A stretch of DNA of 64,000 nucleotides from NCBI RefSeq assembly GCF_029945685.1, contig NZ_JAQSDA010000025.1, positions 62,001-126,000 on the forward strand, written 5' to 3'. This document shows, one piece after another, positions 46,486-53,218 of this stretch; within the stretch, counting starts at the first letter, position 1; every line of letters begins with the position of its first letter. Source of the DNA: Polaromonas sp. (GTDB lineage: Bacteria; Pseudomonadota; Gammaproteobacteria; Burkholderiales; Burkholderiaceae_C). The notes beneath the pieces were generated by a model. It ran no database searches. It saw only the letters and a program-made list of their open reading frames with translations, and was not told the origin of the DNA. Position numbers and translations under genes: made by a program.

Positions 46486-46815
46486 TCAGCAGTTCACGCC
46501 GCAGCTTTCGCCCTGACAGCAATGTTCGGTCAGGTAGCCCAGCAGGGCCGTCATCTGTTCAAAATTGGCGCGGTAAATCAGGTTGCGGCCACGCGGCTCG
46601 CTGCTGACCAGGCCCGAATGCGCCAGCTCTTTCAGATGAAAAGACAATGCGCTGGGCGCCACTTCCAGCTGTTCGGCAATGGTGCCCGGTGTCAGGCCGG
46701 CAGGCCCGGCCACCACCAGCGCACGGAAAGTGCGCAGGCGCTGGGCCTGCGCCAGGGCGGCCAGTGCCTTGACGGCGGTGGCCTCATCTATCAGCGTTGT
46801 GAGGGTTGATTCCAT
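46486..46815 (-). CDS. arsR: ArsR arsenite-responsive repressor
   Basis: Winged-helix repressor of 109 residues that leaves DNA on binding arsenite. The HTH covers about 26-86 (LRTFRALVVAGPAG, LTPGTIAEQLEVAPSALSFHLKELAHSGLV). The usual alpha-3 CVC motif is absent; instead the C-terminus ends HCCQGESCGVNC with Cys99, Cys100, Cys105 and Cys109, like the Acidithiobacillus ferrooxidans type of ArsR, which binds As(III) through C-terminal cysteines. Start ATG at 46815 lies at the edge of an operator-like palindrome shared with the divergent arsC-arsH operon. Confidence 0.93.
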   Translation of the reverse strand: MESTLTTLIDEATAVKALAALAQAQRLRTFRALVVAGPAGLTPGTIAEQLEVAPSALSFHLKELAHSGLVSSEPRGRNLIYRANFEQMTALLGYLTEHCCQGESCGVNC

Positions 46816-46817
46816 AG

Positions 46818-46833
46818 TTCAAATATAATTGAA
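46818..46833. promoter_or_regulatory. ArsR operator between the divergent ars operons
   Basis: TTCAAATATAATTGAA is an imperfect dyad with perfect TTCAA/TTGAA ends, followed by another TTGAA at 46837-46841. It contains TATAAT at 46824-46829, a candidate -10 box for arsC. Position in the 54-bp gap between the two starts fits an operator controlling both directions. Confidence 0.7.
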
Positions 46834-46869
46834 ATATTGAAGCGAAGCAATTGCAGAAGGAAAAAACCG

Positions 46870-47301
46870 ATGTCCGACATCACGATTTATCACAACCCGC
46901 AGTGCGGCACCTCGCGCAACACCCTGGCGCTGATCCGCAACAGCGGCGCAGAGCCCGAGGTCATTGAGTACCTGAAAACACCGCCCAGCCGAGAGACGCT
47001 GCAGCAACTGATCATCGCCATGGGCCTGCCGGTACGCGACGCAATGCGGCAAAAGGGCACGCCGTATGCGGAACTGAAGCTGGACGACCCGGCGCTGAGC
47101 GACGCGCAACTGATAGACACCATGCTGGCCCACCCCATCCTCATCAACCGCCCCATCGTGGTCACGCCGCTGGGCACCCGCCTGTGCCGGCCGTCCGAAG
47201 CCGTGCTCGACATCCTGCCTGCGCCGCAGCAAGGCGCTTTCACCAAGGAAGATGGCGAGTTGGTGATTAGCGAGAAGGGCCAACGTGTTGCCGGTGCTTG
47301 A
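46870..47301 (+). CDS. arsC: Arsenate reductase, glutaredoxin-coupled
   Basis: Second arsenate reductase, 143 residues, of the plasmid R773 type that uses glutathione and glutaredoxin. The catalytic Cys12 lies in [17 protein letters not shown], followed by [14 protein letters not shown], and the substrate-binding arginines fall in [19 protein letters not shown]. It differs completely in fold from the LMW-type arsC across the promoter. Start at 46870 follows GAAGGAAAAAA. Overlaps arsH by 17 bases. Confidence 0.93.
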   Translation: MSDITIYHNPQCGTSRNTLALIRNSGAEPEVIEYLKTPPSRETLQQLIIAMGLPVRDAMRQKGTPYAELKLDDPALSDAQLIDTMLAHPILINRPIVVTPLGTRLCRPSEAVLDILPAPQQGAFTKEDGELVISEKGQRVAGA

Positions 47302-48007
47302 AAACCTTCCCAACCTCGACACCGCGCTGTTTGCGCCACCGTCTGCCAGCGCGCTGCAGGCCTTTCGCCCCTCGGCCCACGCGCCGCGCATGTTGCTGCT
47401 GTATGGCTCGGTGCGCGAGCGCTCTTACAGCCGCCTGCTGAGCGAAGAAGCCGCGCGCCTGCTACAGGCCATGGGCGCAGAAACAAAAACCTTCGACCCG
47501 CGCGGCCTGCCGCTGCCCGACGACGCGCCCGACAGCCACCCCAAGGTGCAGGAGCTGCGCCAACTGGCGCAGTGGGCCGAGGGCATGGTCTGGACCTCGC
47601 CCGAGCGCCACGGCGCCATGACCGGCATCATGAAATCACAGATCGACTGGATCCCGCTGGCCGACGGCGCGGTGCGGCCGACCCAGGGCAAGACGCTGGC
47701 CCTGATGCAGGTCAGCGGCGGCTCGCAGTCCTTCAACGCCGTGAATCAGCTGCGCGTGCTGGGGCGCTGGATGCGCATGCTGACGATTCCCAACCAGTCC
47801 TCGGTCGCCAAGGCGTTTCTGGAGTTTGACGAAGCCGGTCGCATGAAACCCTCCGCCTATTACGACCGCGTGGTGGACGTGATGGAAGAGCTCGTGAAGT
47901 TCACCCTGCTCACGCGTGATATGTCGCCCTATCTGGTGGACAGGTACAGCGAGCGCAAGGAAAGCGCCGAGGCCTTGTCCAAACGGGTGAATCAGCGGAG
48001 TTTGTGA
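47285..48007 (+). CDS. arsH: ArsH NADPH:FMN oxidoreductase
   Basis: Flavoprotein of 240 residues that oxidises trivalent organoarsenicals or acts as an NADPH-dependent FMN reductase, giving resistance to methylarsenite. It has [16 protein letters not shown] (FMN phosphate), the [20 protein letters not shown] loop and [22 protein letters not shown], all conserved in ArsH. The GTG at 47285 lies inside arsC, implying coupled translation; later starts would cut the conserved N-terminal segment. Confidence 0.93.
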   Translation: MLPVLENLPNLDTALFAPPSASALQAFRPSAHAPRMLLLYGSVRERSYSRLLSEEAARLLQAMGAETKTFDPRGLPLPDDAPDSHPKVQELRQLAQWAEGMVWTSPERHGAMTGIMKSQIDWIPLADGAVRPTQGKTLALMQVSGGSQSFNAVNQLRVLGRWMRMLTIPNQSSVAKAFLEFDEAGRMKPSAYYDRVVDVMEELVKFTLLTRDMSPYLVDRYSERKESAEALSKRVNQRSL

Positions 48008-48017
48008 GACTTCTCAA

Positions 48018-48075
48018 GAAAAATCGGCCCCCGGTCCTTTAGTAATGGGCGCCGGCAGCTATCAAATTCGTAGCG
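48018..48075 (+). repeat. ~55-bp repeat copy downstream of arsH
   Basis: AAAAATCGGCCCCCGGTCC, GGGCGCCGGCAGCTATCAAA and TTCGTAGCG follow the consensus. It lies between arsH and the convergent DUF2798 gene and may act as a terminator. Confidence 0.75.
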
Positions 48076-48095
48076 TTTGGGGTTGTGCACTGGTT

Positions 48096-48329
48096 TCACT
48101 CTGTGTCCCGGCTTAGCAGGCTGCGAACGATCCTGCGCGCGACGGGCGACACGAGCAACACGGCGGGGAAGGCGAATAACCACGCGGTGAGCCAGGAACC
48201 GGCCCACAGCGACAGAAAGCCCGGCCCCAGCCCGGCGGCGCGCAAGGTGGAGATTCCAGCGACCAGCAGGGACATCAGGCCCGACAGCAGGAAGCCGAAC
48301 AGGATGGGCTCGAATTTCCGGGGAATCAT
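48096..48329 (-). CDS. DUF2798-family small membrane protein
   Basis: Protein of 77 residues with two transmembrane helices (about 8-30 and 42-62). MIPRKFEPILFGFLLSGLMSLLVAGIST and the WLTAWLFAFPAVLLVSPVARRIV end match the DUF2798 pattern. Function unknown. Its start overlaps the stop of the flavodoxin-like gene (ATGA), making it the third gene of a MerR-controlled operon. Confidence 0.85.
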   Translation of the reverse strand: MIPRKFEPILFGFLLSGLMSLLVAGISTLRAAGLGPGFLSLWAGSWLTAWLFAFPAVLLVSPVARRIVRSLLSRDTE

Positions 48330-48919
48330 GGGGTCACCTCCGCTTCCACTTCGGCTCGCATGCGCTGCAGCGCTTCGGCGACATTCGTGCCGAACATCCG
48401 CGCCGTCTTGATGTCTCCGGGGGCAAACGAGTCTGCCGGCTCCGAATGCCCGGCCTGCGCCATCATTCCCGACCACGAGCCCAGGCGGTTGGCGGCTTCC
48501 TCGTAAGGCACGCCGCTGTGCTGCTCCGGCAGGATGGCATTGCCGACCCAGACCATGCCGTGCTGCATGGCGAAGACAAACATCGACAGCAGCGTCGATT
48601 GCTTGTCGCCGGCCGGCAACGACGAGACGGTGAAGGCCGATGCCAGCTTGCCCTTGAGGGCGTGGCTTTTCCAGAGCCGGCCGGTGGCGTCCATGAAGGT
48701 CTTGAAGGTGCCGGAGACCCCGCCCAGGTAGGTGGGTGAGCCGAAGACGAAGCCGTCATAGTCCAGCAGATGTTCGGGTGTGCGGGTCAGGTCTTCGGCC
48801 TTCAGCAGATGCGCGGTGATGCCGGAAACCGAGCGCGCACCCGCCAGGATGTGCCCGGCGATATGGGCCGTGTGGCCGTGGGCGCTGTGATAGATGACGG
48901 CGAGTTGTTTGTTCTTCAT
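48326..48919 (-). CDS. Flavodoxin-fold NAD(P)H:FMN/quinone reductase-like protein
   Basis: Flavoprotein of 197 residues. The FMN phosphate loop is YHSAHGHTAHIAG at about 10-22, and SPTYLGGVSGTFKTFMDATG and SSLPAGDKQSTL are the WrbA/flavodoxin-type FMN loops. Proteins of this kind reduce quinones by two electrons or act in thiol/quinone stress. It lies between the DUF2938 and DUF2798 genes and divergent from a MerR regulator, whose operator has redox-stress character. Confidence 0.87.
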   Translation of the reverse strand: MKNKQLAVIYHSAHGHTAHIAGHILAGARSVSGITAHLLKAEDLTRTPEHLLDYDGFVFGSPTYLGGVSGTFKTFMDATGRLWKSHALKGKLASAFTVSSLPAGDKQSTLLSMFVFAMQHGMVWVGNAILPEQHSGVPYEEAANRLGSWSGMMAQAGHSEPADSFAPGDIKTARMFGTNVAEALQRMRAEVEAEVTP

Positions 48920-48969
48920 GGTGTGTTGTCCTTTTCAAGTTGAGTGAATGAATCTCAGAAAACAGGTCT

Positions 48970-49467
48970 TCATTGCGAGATCCGGGCGAGGAAGACGGCG
49001 GCCAGGTACAGGCCGAATCCAAAAATGCTGTGGTTGGCCAGGCTCCGGAGCTGGTTTTTCACAGGTGTCGCGGTGCGCGACGAGGCGATGCCCGCGCCCA
49101 TGGCGGGCTGCATGACGAGCCAGGGCGCGGCGACGGTGCCGATGCCCAGGCACAAGGCCGGCAGCAGCGTGGGCTGGTGCATCCATTGCATGCCCGCGAT
49201 GCCGGCCAGCAGGGCGGCGAAGGCGATGCCGGTTGCGTAGTGGACCAGCCACCCCAAAGCAAGCTCGCCCCGCACGGGCGCCGCCTTGGCGATGGCGTCG
49301 TGGTGCCACGTGCCGCGGCGCCAGTGGCCGACCCAGCGGCCGATCATCGCGAAGTTGAGCGCGGGCACGCCCAGGCGTTGCAGAAGCAGCAGCCAGGCGT
49401 CCATGACCGCGGTAGCGCCCACGCCAATGAGCAGGATGTGTGCGGCGCCTGAAGTGAGGGTGTTCAT
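48970..49467 (-). CDS. DUF2938-family membrane protein
   Basis: Inner-membrane protein of 165 residues with four helices. The pattern HILLIGVGATAVMDAWLLLLQRLGVP, FAMIGRWVGH, GELALGWLVHYATGIAFAALL and SLANHSIFGFGLYLAA is that of DUF2938, a family usually next to flavodoxin-like or MerR genes but with no known activity. First gene of the operon; the start at 49467 lies about 28 bases from the predicted transcription start. Confidence 0.86.
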   Translation of the reverse strand: MNTLTSGAAHILLIGVGATAVMDAWLLLLQRLGVPALNFAMIGRWVGHWRRGTWHHDAIAKAAPVRGELALGWLVHYATGIAFAALLAGIAGMQWMHQPTLLPALCLGIGTVAAPWLVMQPAMGAGIASSRTATPVKNQLRSLANHSIFGFGLYLAAVFLARISQ

Positions 49468-49501
49468 GGGATTCCTTGTTGACGAAAAGTGAAGTTGGTG
49501 T

Positions 49502-49532
49502 ACTCTACAAGTTCAAGTCAACTTGAAGTCAA
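49502..49532 (-). promoter_or_regulatory. MerR-type promoter with 19-bp spacer
   Basis: On the minus strand TTGACT (49532-49527) and TAGAGT (49507-49502) are separated by exactly 19 bp, and the spacer holds a dyad (CTTCAAGT-TG-ACTTGAAC). Overlong spacers with internal dyads are the mark of MerR-activated promoters. It would drive the DUF2938-flavodoxin-DUF2798 operon. Confidence 0.75.
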
Positions 49533-49543
49533 GGGGTTTTTTC

Positions 49544-49978
49544 ATGGACATCGCCGAAGTCGCCAGAAAATCAGGTTTTCCTGCCTCAACGCTGCGTTAC
49601 TACGAGGAAAAAGGGCTGATCAGCTCGGTCGGCCGCCAGGGTTTGCGCCGCACTTTTGCACCGGGCGTGCTGGACCAGCTGGCGCTGGTTGCGCTCGGGC
49701 AGGCCGCTGGTTTTTCGCTGGACGACATCGGTGCCATGTTCTCGTCCGACGGCCAGGCCAGCATCGACAGGGCGTCGCTCAGCGCCAAGGCCGACGAACT
49801 GGACCAGACGATCAAGCGCCTGAAGGCGATGCGCAACGGGCTCCGGCATGCTGCGGTGTGCCCCGCGCCCAGCCACGCCGAGTGTCCGACCTTTCAGCGG
49901 CTGCTGCGTTCGGCAACAGCCGGCGAACTGAGTCCGCGCGCGAGGAAGCCCGCGCTCCTTGTGCGTTCGGCGGCGTGA
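49544..49978 (+). CDS. MerR-family transcriptional regulator
   Basis: Regulator of 144 residues with the MerR HTH at the N-terminus (MDIAEVARKSGFPASTLRYYEEKGLI) and a dimerisation helix (DELDQTIKRLKAMRNGLRHAA). Two cysteines follow in VCPAPSHAECPTFQRLL, a pattern of several redox- or effector-sensing MerR relatives; they could be sensory. The ATG at 49544 is chosen over an upstream in-frame ATG. The divergent operon with a 19-bp-spacer promoter is its likely target. The last ~14 residues are unlike the family and may come from altered 3' sequence. Confidence 0.88.
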   Translation: MDIAEVARKSGFPASTLRYYEEKGLISSVGRQGLRRTFAPGVLDQLALVALGQAAGFSLDDIGAMFSSDGQASIDRASLSAKADELDQTIKRLKAMRNGLRHAAVCPAPSHAECPTFQRLLRSATAGELSPRARKPALLVRSAA

Positions 49979-50255
49979 GTGCGCTGGCCAGGCCGGAGCG
50001 AACCATGGTTCAATGGTTCTGCTGGTTCTTCACCTTCGTGTTGGGCAGCGAGATTTGCACACCATGCAATGCGCAATCGAAACCAGAGCTGCACGTCAGA
50101 CGGGGTCGCGGCACCAGTAAAAAGGGGATGCTCATGCTGTTTCTGAGTCAGGAAGTTGAGTTCGGCTGGCCCGGCACGGTTGTCATGCCGCTGTTCAATC
50201 GGACAAGGGCGTTCACCAGGGGCACGGCGTTTGCGAACCGGGCGCACCAGGCACC

Positions 50256-50660
50256 ATGATGCGGGTCTTGCTCATCGGCGCGCTCTATCTTGTCGCTGTC
50301 TTCGCTGCGGGCTTCGTGCTGGGCGTGCTGCGCACTCTGGTGGTGGTACCGCTGCTGGGCGCGCTCTGGGCGGTGCTGCTGGAACTGCCGGTGATCCTGG
50401 CCATCGCCTGGCTGGTCTGCTCACGCGTCCTGCGGCGCTGGCCGCTTTCGCCCTCCGCGGCACTGGGGATGGGCCTGGTCGCCTTCTCGCTGCTGATGCT
50501 GGTCGAGGCCGGTCTGTCGAACCTGCTGGCTGGCCGCAGCCTGACAGAACATCTCGCCCTGTACACAGAGTTGCCGCACCAGGTGGGACTGGCTGGGCAG
50601 TTGGTCTTTGCCGTTTTCCCCTGGATTCAGGCGCGGCGCACGCATACGCGCCAGGACTGA
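50256..50660 (+). CDS. Hypothetical four-helix membrane protein
   Basis: Protein of 134 residues with four predicted transmembrane helices (about 2-24, 31-55, 67-88 and 108-125). A conserved-looking segment VEAGLSNLLAGRSLTEHLALY lies before the last helix. I do not recognise it by name. The preceding 277 bp contain no convincing gene. Possibly a stray from the arsenic/redox region; no link to neighbours is evident. Confidence 0.7.
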   Translation: MMRVLLIGALYLVAVFAAGFVLGVLRTLVVVPLLGALWAVLLELPVILAIAWLVCSRVLRRWPLSPSAALGMGLVAFSLLMLVEAGLSNLLAGRSLTEHLALYTELPHQVGLAGQLVFAVFPWIQARRTHTRQD

Positions 50661-50727
50661 GCAGACACATGCAAGACCACAGGCGGCAACTGGAGAAGAA
50701 CCCTCCAGGCACCGGAGAACTTGTGAA

Positions 50728-50784
50728 GAAAATAGGCCGCCGACCCTTGCCTCGTGTACGCGAGCTGCTATCTATATGGTAGCG
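50728..50784 (+). repeat. ~55-bp repeat copy at the truncated amidotransferase gene
   Basis: GAAAATAGGCCGCCGACCC, GAGCTGCTATCTATATGGTA and GCGCC match the consensus. Its right end overlaps the last codons of the truncated gene on the minus strand. Confidence 0.7.
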
Positions 50785-51065
50785 CCTGGTTGCGCGTTCG
50801 AAAAACTCACCGCATCCTGCGTGGCATGGCGGATGTGCGAGATGGCCAGGTGGGTGCTCGGCCCCTGGGTTTCGAGGTAGCGAACCAGTGGGCTGTCGCC
50901 AGCGGCCAGTGGTTCGCGGAACAGCGCCACGTCTTGGCCCCGGTAAAAGGCGACGCCCCAGCCGTCGCGCGAGATGCCGGTCGCGCCGCCGCGCGAAGCC
51001 AGGGTGTGCAGGGAAAATGTCAGCCGGGCCGGCCCGGAAGTTGAGAGGGCCAGGAGCTCACACAT
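50772..51065 (-). pseudogene. Class II glutamine amidotransferase, 3'-truncated (YafJ-like)
   Basis: The 97-residue product opens MCELLALSTSGPARLTFSLH with the N-terminal nucleophile Cys2, followed by LASRGGATGISRDGWGVAFY and LAISHIRHATQDAVS, the first third of YafJ-type class II glutamine amidotransferases, which are about 250-290 residues. The frame ends in repeat sequence at 50772, where the rest should follow; no continuation was found in the next kilobase. It is therefore a remnant, probably inactive. It overlaps the end of the CDF gene by eight bases. Confidence 0.82.
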
Positions 51066-51972
51066 CAGGTGGGGCGCAAGGCGCGGTAAATGCTTGCTGC
51101 ATGACCTGCAGCGTCACATGCGTGATGTCGAATCGGTCGTGCAACTGGTCGGTCGCGTGTTTCAGGAAAGCGTCGTTTGCGTGTCCCTGCGGCATTACCA
51201 GATGCGCGGTCAGTGCAATTTGCGAGGTTCCCATCGCCCAGATGTGCAGGTCGTGCACCCGTGTCACGCCTGGCAGCGCTGCCAGACATGCCTGAACGGC
51301 TTGCGGGTCCACGCTGTCGGGCACACCGTCAAACAGCATGTGAAGCGACTGCTTGAAAAGACTCGCGGTTCCCACCAGGATGACGCCGGCAATCAGCAGG
51401 CTGACCACCGGGTCCAGCCACACCCAGCCCATCCACAATGTCAGCGCCCCGGCGACCACCACCCCGGCGGAGACCAGGGCGTCGGCGGCCATGTGCATGA
51501 AGGCGCCGCGGATATTCAGGTCGTGTTCGCGCCCGCGCATGAACAGCAGGGCGGTGGCGGTGTTGATCACAATGCCGATGCCGGCCACCACCATGATGGT
51601 CACGCCCTCGGCACCCGCCAGCGGCTCGGGCGAGAAGAGGCGGCCCACCGCTTCCCAGGCCAGTGCCCCCATCGCCATCAGAAGCAGCAGGGCATTGGCA
51701 AAAGCCGCCAGAATGGTGCCGCGCTTCCAGCCATAGGTGTGGCGCGGGTTGGGGCGCAGCTTGCTGGCCAGTGCGCCGCCCCATGCCAGAACGAGGCCGG
51801 CTACATCACTCAGGTTGTGGGCCGCGTCGGCCAGCAGGGCCAGCGAGTTGACTCGCCAGCCATAAAACGCTTCGATCGCCACAAAGACGATGTTGAGCAC
51901 GATGCCGATGGCAAAAGCCCGGTTGAAGTTGTCCGGGGCGTGGCCATGGTCATGGTCGTGGTCAGCGCTCAT
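51058..51972 (-). CDS. Cation diffusion facilitator (CzcD/ZitB-like)
   Basis: Inner-membrane metal/proton antiporter of 304 residues, exporting Zn(II), Co(II) or Cd(II). It has a His/Asp-rich N-terminus (DHDHDHGH), six helices, the metal-site motifs SLALLADAAHNLSDVAGLV (HxxxD) and HMAADALVSAGVV, and a cytoplasmic domain with HDLHIWAMG. Its start overlaps the stop of a 59-residue open frame (ATGA), and the amidotransferase remnant overlaps its end. Confidence 0.93.
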   Translation of the reverse strand: MSADHDHDHGHAPDNFNRAFAIGIVLNIVFVAIEAFYGWRVNSLALLADAAHNLSDVAGLVLAWGGALASKLRPNPRHTYGWKRGTILAAFANALLLLMAMGALAWEAVGRLFSPEPLAGAEGVTIMVVAGIGIVINTATALLFMRGREHDLNIRGAFMHMAADALVSAGVVVAGALTLWMGWVWLDPVVSLLIAGVILVGTASLFKQSLHMLFDGVPDSVDPQAVQACLAALPGVTRVHDLHIWAMGTSQIALTAHLVMPQGHANDAFLKHATDQLHDRFDITHVTLQVMQQAFTAPCAPPDV

Positions 51973-52148
51973 GCGGCGAGGTTCTCCGGCATCACCGCGG
52001 AACTGACCGGCGGAAAAGGGGCGGGTGGGTCCGACGCATCGAAGGATTCTTCGAATGCACGGCCCCAGGCGGCCATCATGGACTCGCGTTGGCTGCCGGC
52101 TTCCTCACACACCCACGCCCTGATGTCTTTTGCGTATCCCATGCACAT
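51969..52148 (-). CDS. Small open frame coupled to the CDF gene
   Basis: A 59-residue frame beginning MCMGYAKDIRAWVCEEAGSQ and ending MPENLAA. AGAGGAC lies ten bases before the ATG and the stop overlaps the CDF start, which argues for translation and coupling. The peptide is acidic with two or three cysteines and a proline cluster and matches no family I know. It could be a small metal-binding or regulatory leader peptide; this is a guess. Confidence 0.5.
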   Translation of the reverse strand: MCMGYAKDIRAWVCEEAGSQRESMMAAWGRAFEESFDASDPPAPFPPVSSAVMPENLAA

Positions 52149-52189
52149 GTCGCTTGTCCTCTCGTTGCGATGTCGATGTTGCTTGCGGC

Positions 52190-52609
52190 TCAGCGCCGCC
52201 GCAAGACACCACTCAAGTCAGTTCCCGGCGCAACGGTATTGAACACCGTGCCGTATTTCTTCACATTTTCATGCAGCAAGTCCAGTCGCTGGTCCGACTC
52301 GTCGGTATCCACGATGATTTCGTAACGAATGGACTCCATTCGGGGCGGCACGTCCTGCCGCACGCCATCGACGATGACTTCAACACCGCGCATCTGGAAC
52401 TTCAGAATAGGCGCGACCCGCTCCATGCCCTTGATCATGCAGGCCGACAGCCCTGTCAGCAGCAACTCTGCCGGGTTGAAGGCATCCGGGTTGCCCGCCA
52501 GGTCGGTGTCCAGGGCGATTTCGGCGTTTTTGCAAGTGGAAAGACTGCCGCGCGCGTCGACGCGGCGCGACGCCACGTGAAAAGTCATTTTGGCAGCGGG
52601 CTGGCTCAT
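52190..52609 (-). CDS. OsmC/Ohr-family protein
   Basis: Protein of 139 residues of the OsmC family, thiol peroxidases of organic hydroperoxides. The helix with the reactive cysteine is FNPAELLLTGLSACMIKGMERVA; a second cysteine lies early in STCKNAEIALD. Strand patterns VEVIVDGVRQD and YEIIVDTDESDQRLDLLHENVKKYG are typical. Stands between the CDF and mini-thioredoxin genes on the same strand. Confidence 0.86.
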   Translation of the reverse strand: MSQPAAKMTFHVASRRVDARGSLSTCKNAEIALDTDLAGNPDAFNPAELLLTGLSACMIKGMERVAPILKFQMRGVEVIVDGVRQDVPPRMESIRYEIIVDTDESDQRLDLLHENVKKYGTVFNTVAPGTDLSGVLRRR

Positions 52610-52773
52610 GAGGGGTGATCCTTGTCGGTTGAGTGCGTACTCAGGGCAGACCTGACGCAGGCGTCGAGGCGGCTGCCGATGACAGGGTACCCGTTTTTCC
52701 TTTTGCCTCCAGCAACAGGAACGCGCTCCCGCTGCTCAAGCCGCCAGCCGCGGTGGGGCGTCTGGCCTGTCCT

Positions 52774-53013
52774 TCAAGCGATGGCGGTGAGCCATTGCTC
52801 GATCTTGTCGCGGCTGGGCACGCCGCCCGCATGGACCACTTTGCCATTGATGACAACGCCTGGCGTGCTCATGACGCCGTAGCCCATGATGTCGCGCAAC
52901 TCCTCCACTTTTTCCAGCTTGACGGTGACGCCTTTGGCCTTCGCCACCTGGTCGATGAGGGCAATGGTGTTTTTGCAGTTGGTGCAGCCGGTGCCGAGTA
53001 CCTTGATGTCCAT
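52774..53013 (-). CDS. Mini-thioredoxin (redox-active disulfide protein 2 family)
   Basis: A 79-residue thioredoxin-fold protein (MDIKVLGTGCTNCKNTIALI) with the CTNC motif, Cys10 and Cys13, the cis-proline in MSTPGVVINGKV and a C-terminal helix. This TM0996/MTH895-like family commonly lies beside permeases like the one upstream and may supply electrons or carry metal. The ATG at 53013 gives the family length; an upstream extension is repeat-derived. Confidence 0.92.
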   Translation of the reverse strand: MDIKVLGTGCTNCKNTIALIDQVAKAKGVTVKLEKVEELRDIMGYGVMSTPGVVINGKVVHAGGVPSRDKIEQWLTAIA

Positions 53014-53055
53014 GGTGTTTCCTTGAGAGTGAGGTTGATGAAAAGAGTTTGTGCT

Positions 53056-53218
53056 TGGTGCAGCGTTGCACGCTATCTGGAACATAAAAGCGCGTCTTTT
53101 GCGCCATGGCGGCGTTGCAAATCCGCGCGATACCCTTGGTATCGCTGTGGTTTGCGCCTTGCCTTGACCCAAAAGCCATCACTTTTATTTGTTCCATCAA
53201 GCATGCAACACTGCACTA
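53056..53218 (+). repeat. 163-bp inverted-repeat element, copy 2
   Basis: The ends TGGTGCAG (53056-53063) and CTGCACTA (53211-53218) are inverted, as are GGAACATAAAAGCG and CACTTTTATTTGTTCC inside them. The core shares CATGGCGGCGTTGCAA and CATCACTTT with copy 1. The right end provides the stop codon of the permease gene. Confidence 0.85.

Noticed and set aside
49489-50259. 256-codon plus-strand frame overlapping the merR gene and the following gap
   Set aside because: It overlaps merR in another frame and the rest has no recognised domain or good start site.
53056-53218. Peptide similarity between the minus-strand translations of the two 161-163-bp elements (ATPPW...RRAFMF)
   Set aside because: The shared peptide comes from DNA-level similarity of a repeat with inverted arms; no start or ribosome site is associated with it.
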